64,000 nt of DNA from the NCBI RefSeq assembly GCF_003971235.1, contig NZ_CP034661.1:2604001-2668000 (forward strand). The letters are read 5' to 3'. The position numbers and the translations under genes were made by a program. Origin of the DNA: Chryseobacterium aureum. Its GTDB lineage: Bacteria; Bacteroidota; Bacteroidia; Flavobacteriales; Weeksellaceae. Numbering within the stretch: position 1 is the stretch's first letter; every line of letters starts with the position of its first letter. Under the pieces are notes generated by a model, which was not told the DNA's origin, searched no databases, and saw only the letters and a list, made by a program, of their open reading frames with translations. This document shows positions 63,712-64,000 of the stretch, in pieces.

Positions 63712-64000
63712 CTAAAACTTATAGGCAATATTCCATGCAAATCCCATATTGAATTTTGAAGAACTTCTCCCAAATCCAGGAACAATCATTGGGGAGATAT
63801 CATCCTGCTTAGAGGTGTACACCATATATCTTGGCTGAAGATTCACATCAATATAAAAATTGGAGGTGAACAGCTGTACTCTTCCCCCAATAGTTCCTTC
63901 CAGCCAAAAGGAAGATTGTGATGAGGAAGGAAAGGCCTCAGAGGAATTACTTCCCCCAAATCCACGAACGGGTACTGCCATATATTCCTGATTATAGAAT
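63712..64000 (-). CDS. Outer-membrane beta-barrel protein (DUF6048-like), 5' part off window
   Basis: 96 codons are open to the right edge without a start being required; the visible protein begins FYNQEYMAVPVRGFGG and ends GFAWNIAYKF. Alternating hydrophobic/polar strands (FWLEGTIGGRVQLF, FYIDVNLQPRYMVY) and the terminal aromatic residue are typical of an outer-membrane beta-barrel C-terminus. The PGFGRSSSKFNMGF stretch recalls DUF6048 proteins of Flavobacteria; that assignment is tentative. Confidence 0.7.
   Translation of the reverse strand, partial: FYNQEYMAVPVRGFGGSNSSEAFPSSSQSSFWLEGTIGGRVQLFTSNFYIDVNLQPRYMVYTSKQDDISPMIVPGFGRSSSKFNMGFAWNIAYKF

Overview
The window looks like chromosome from a Flavobacteriia bacterium of the Chryseobacterium/Weeksellaceae type. 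The evidence is: AT-rich DNA; promoters with the Bacteroidota -7 box TAnnTTTG (upstream of rpsU, ssrA, acpP, ruvB and the tRNA operon); type IX secretion (T9SS) C-terminal sorting domains; GEVED and fibronectin-III surface proteins; an IPExxxVDY-family protein between rnc and pyk; and insertion sequences typical of Bacteroidota. Genus and species are inference from recognised gene types only; no database search was possible.

Layout. Positions 1-5951 (minus strand) hold a heavy-metal-type RND efflux tripartite pump (inner-membrane pump cut by the window edge, lipoprotein adaptor, TolC-like channel), with an adjacent sensor kinase/response regulator pair. An ISAon1-type insertion sequence (6064-7444) with a 6-bp target duplication follows. 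Next come seven minus-strand tRNA genes containing a tandem duplication of a Thr(TGT)-Tyr-Gly block, then hpf, xerC and rpsU. The tmRNA gene ssrA (10285-10683) is the integration target of a mobile element.

Positions 10684-39465 form a ~28.8 kb integrative mobilizable element bounded by a direct repeat of the ssrA 3' end. From left to right it carries: a transcription terminator that replaces the native one of ssrA; an AAA-ATPase/subtilase pair resembling the IetAS (Gao_Iet) antiphage system, with a small third gene; an HNH-motif protein and an acetyltransferase; a ~1.2 kb non-coding region with a 120-nt nested hairpin element; a secreted RHS/polymorphic-toxin locus (T9SS protein, two large RHS proteins, immunity gene and an immunity-like gene array); a segmental duplication containing a frameshifted immunity gene, with an IS3-family element beside it and an IS481-family element inside it; a relaxase module with a candidate oriT; a Toprim primase and a VapE-like helicase separated by a cluster of CTCATCAA/TTGATGAG repeats (candidate replication origin); an excisionase-like HTH protein; and a tyrosine integrase next to attR. 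No conjugative secretion genes are seen, so the element would need a helper for transfer.

Right of the island is ordinary chromosome: acpP-fabF-rnc-(IPExxxVDY)-pyk; a succinate-semialdehyde-type dehydrogenase; histidine-utilisation genes hutI and hutG around a small membrane protein; ruvB-paiB-like-MBL hydrolase-coaE; two giant near-duplicate GEVED/FN3 T9SS surface proteins; a secreted M43-type metalloprotease; and the 3' part of an outer-membrane beta-barrel protein cut by the window edge.

The most rewarding places for a second look are the IetAS-like locus with its third gene, the 17275-17394 nested hairpin element, the iteron-like origin candidate at 35478-35681, and the duplicated, decaying toxin-immunity region.
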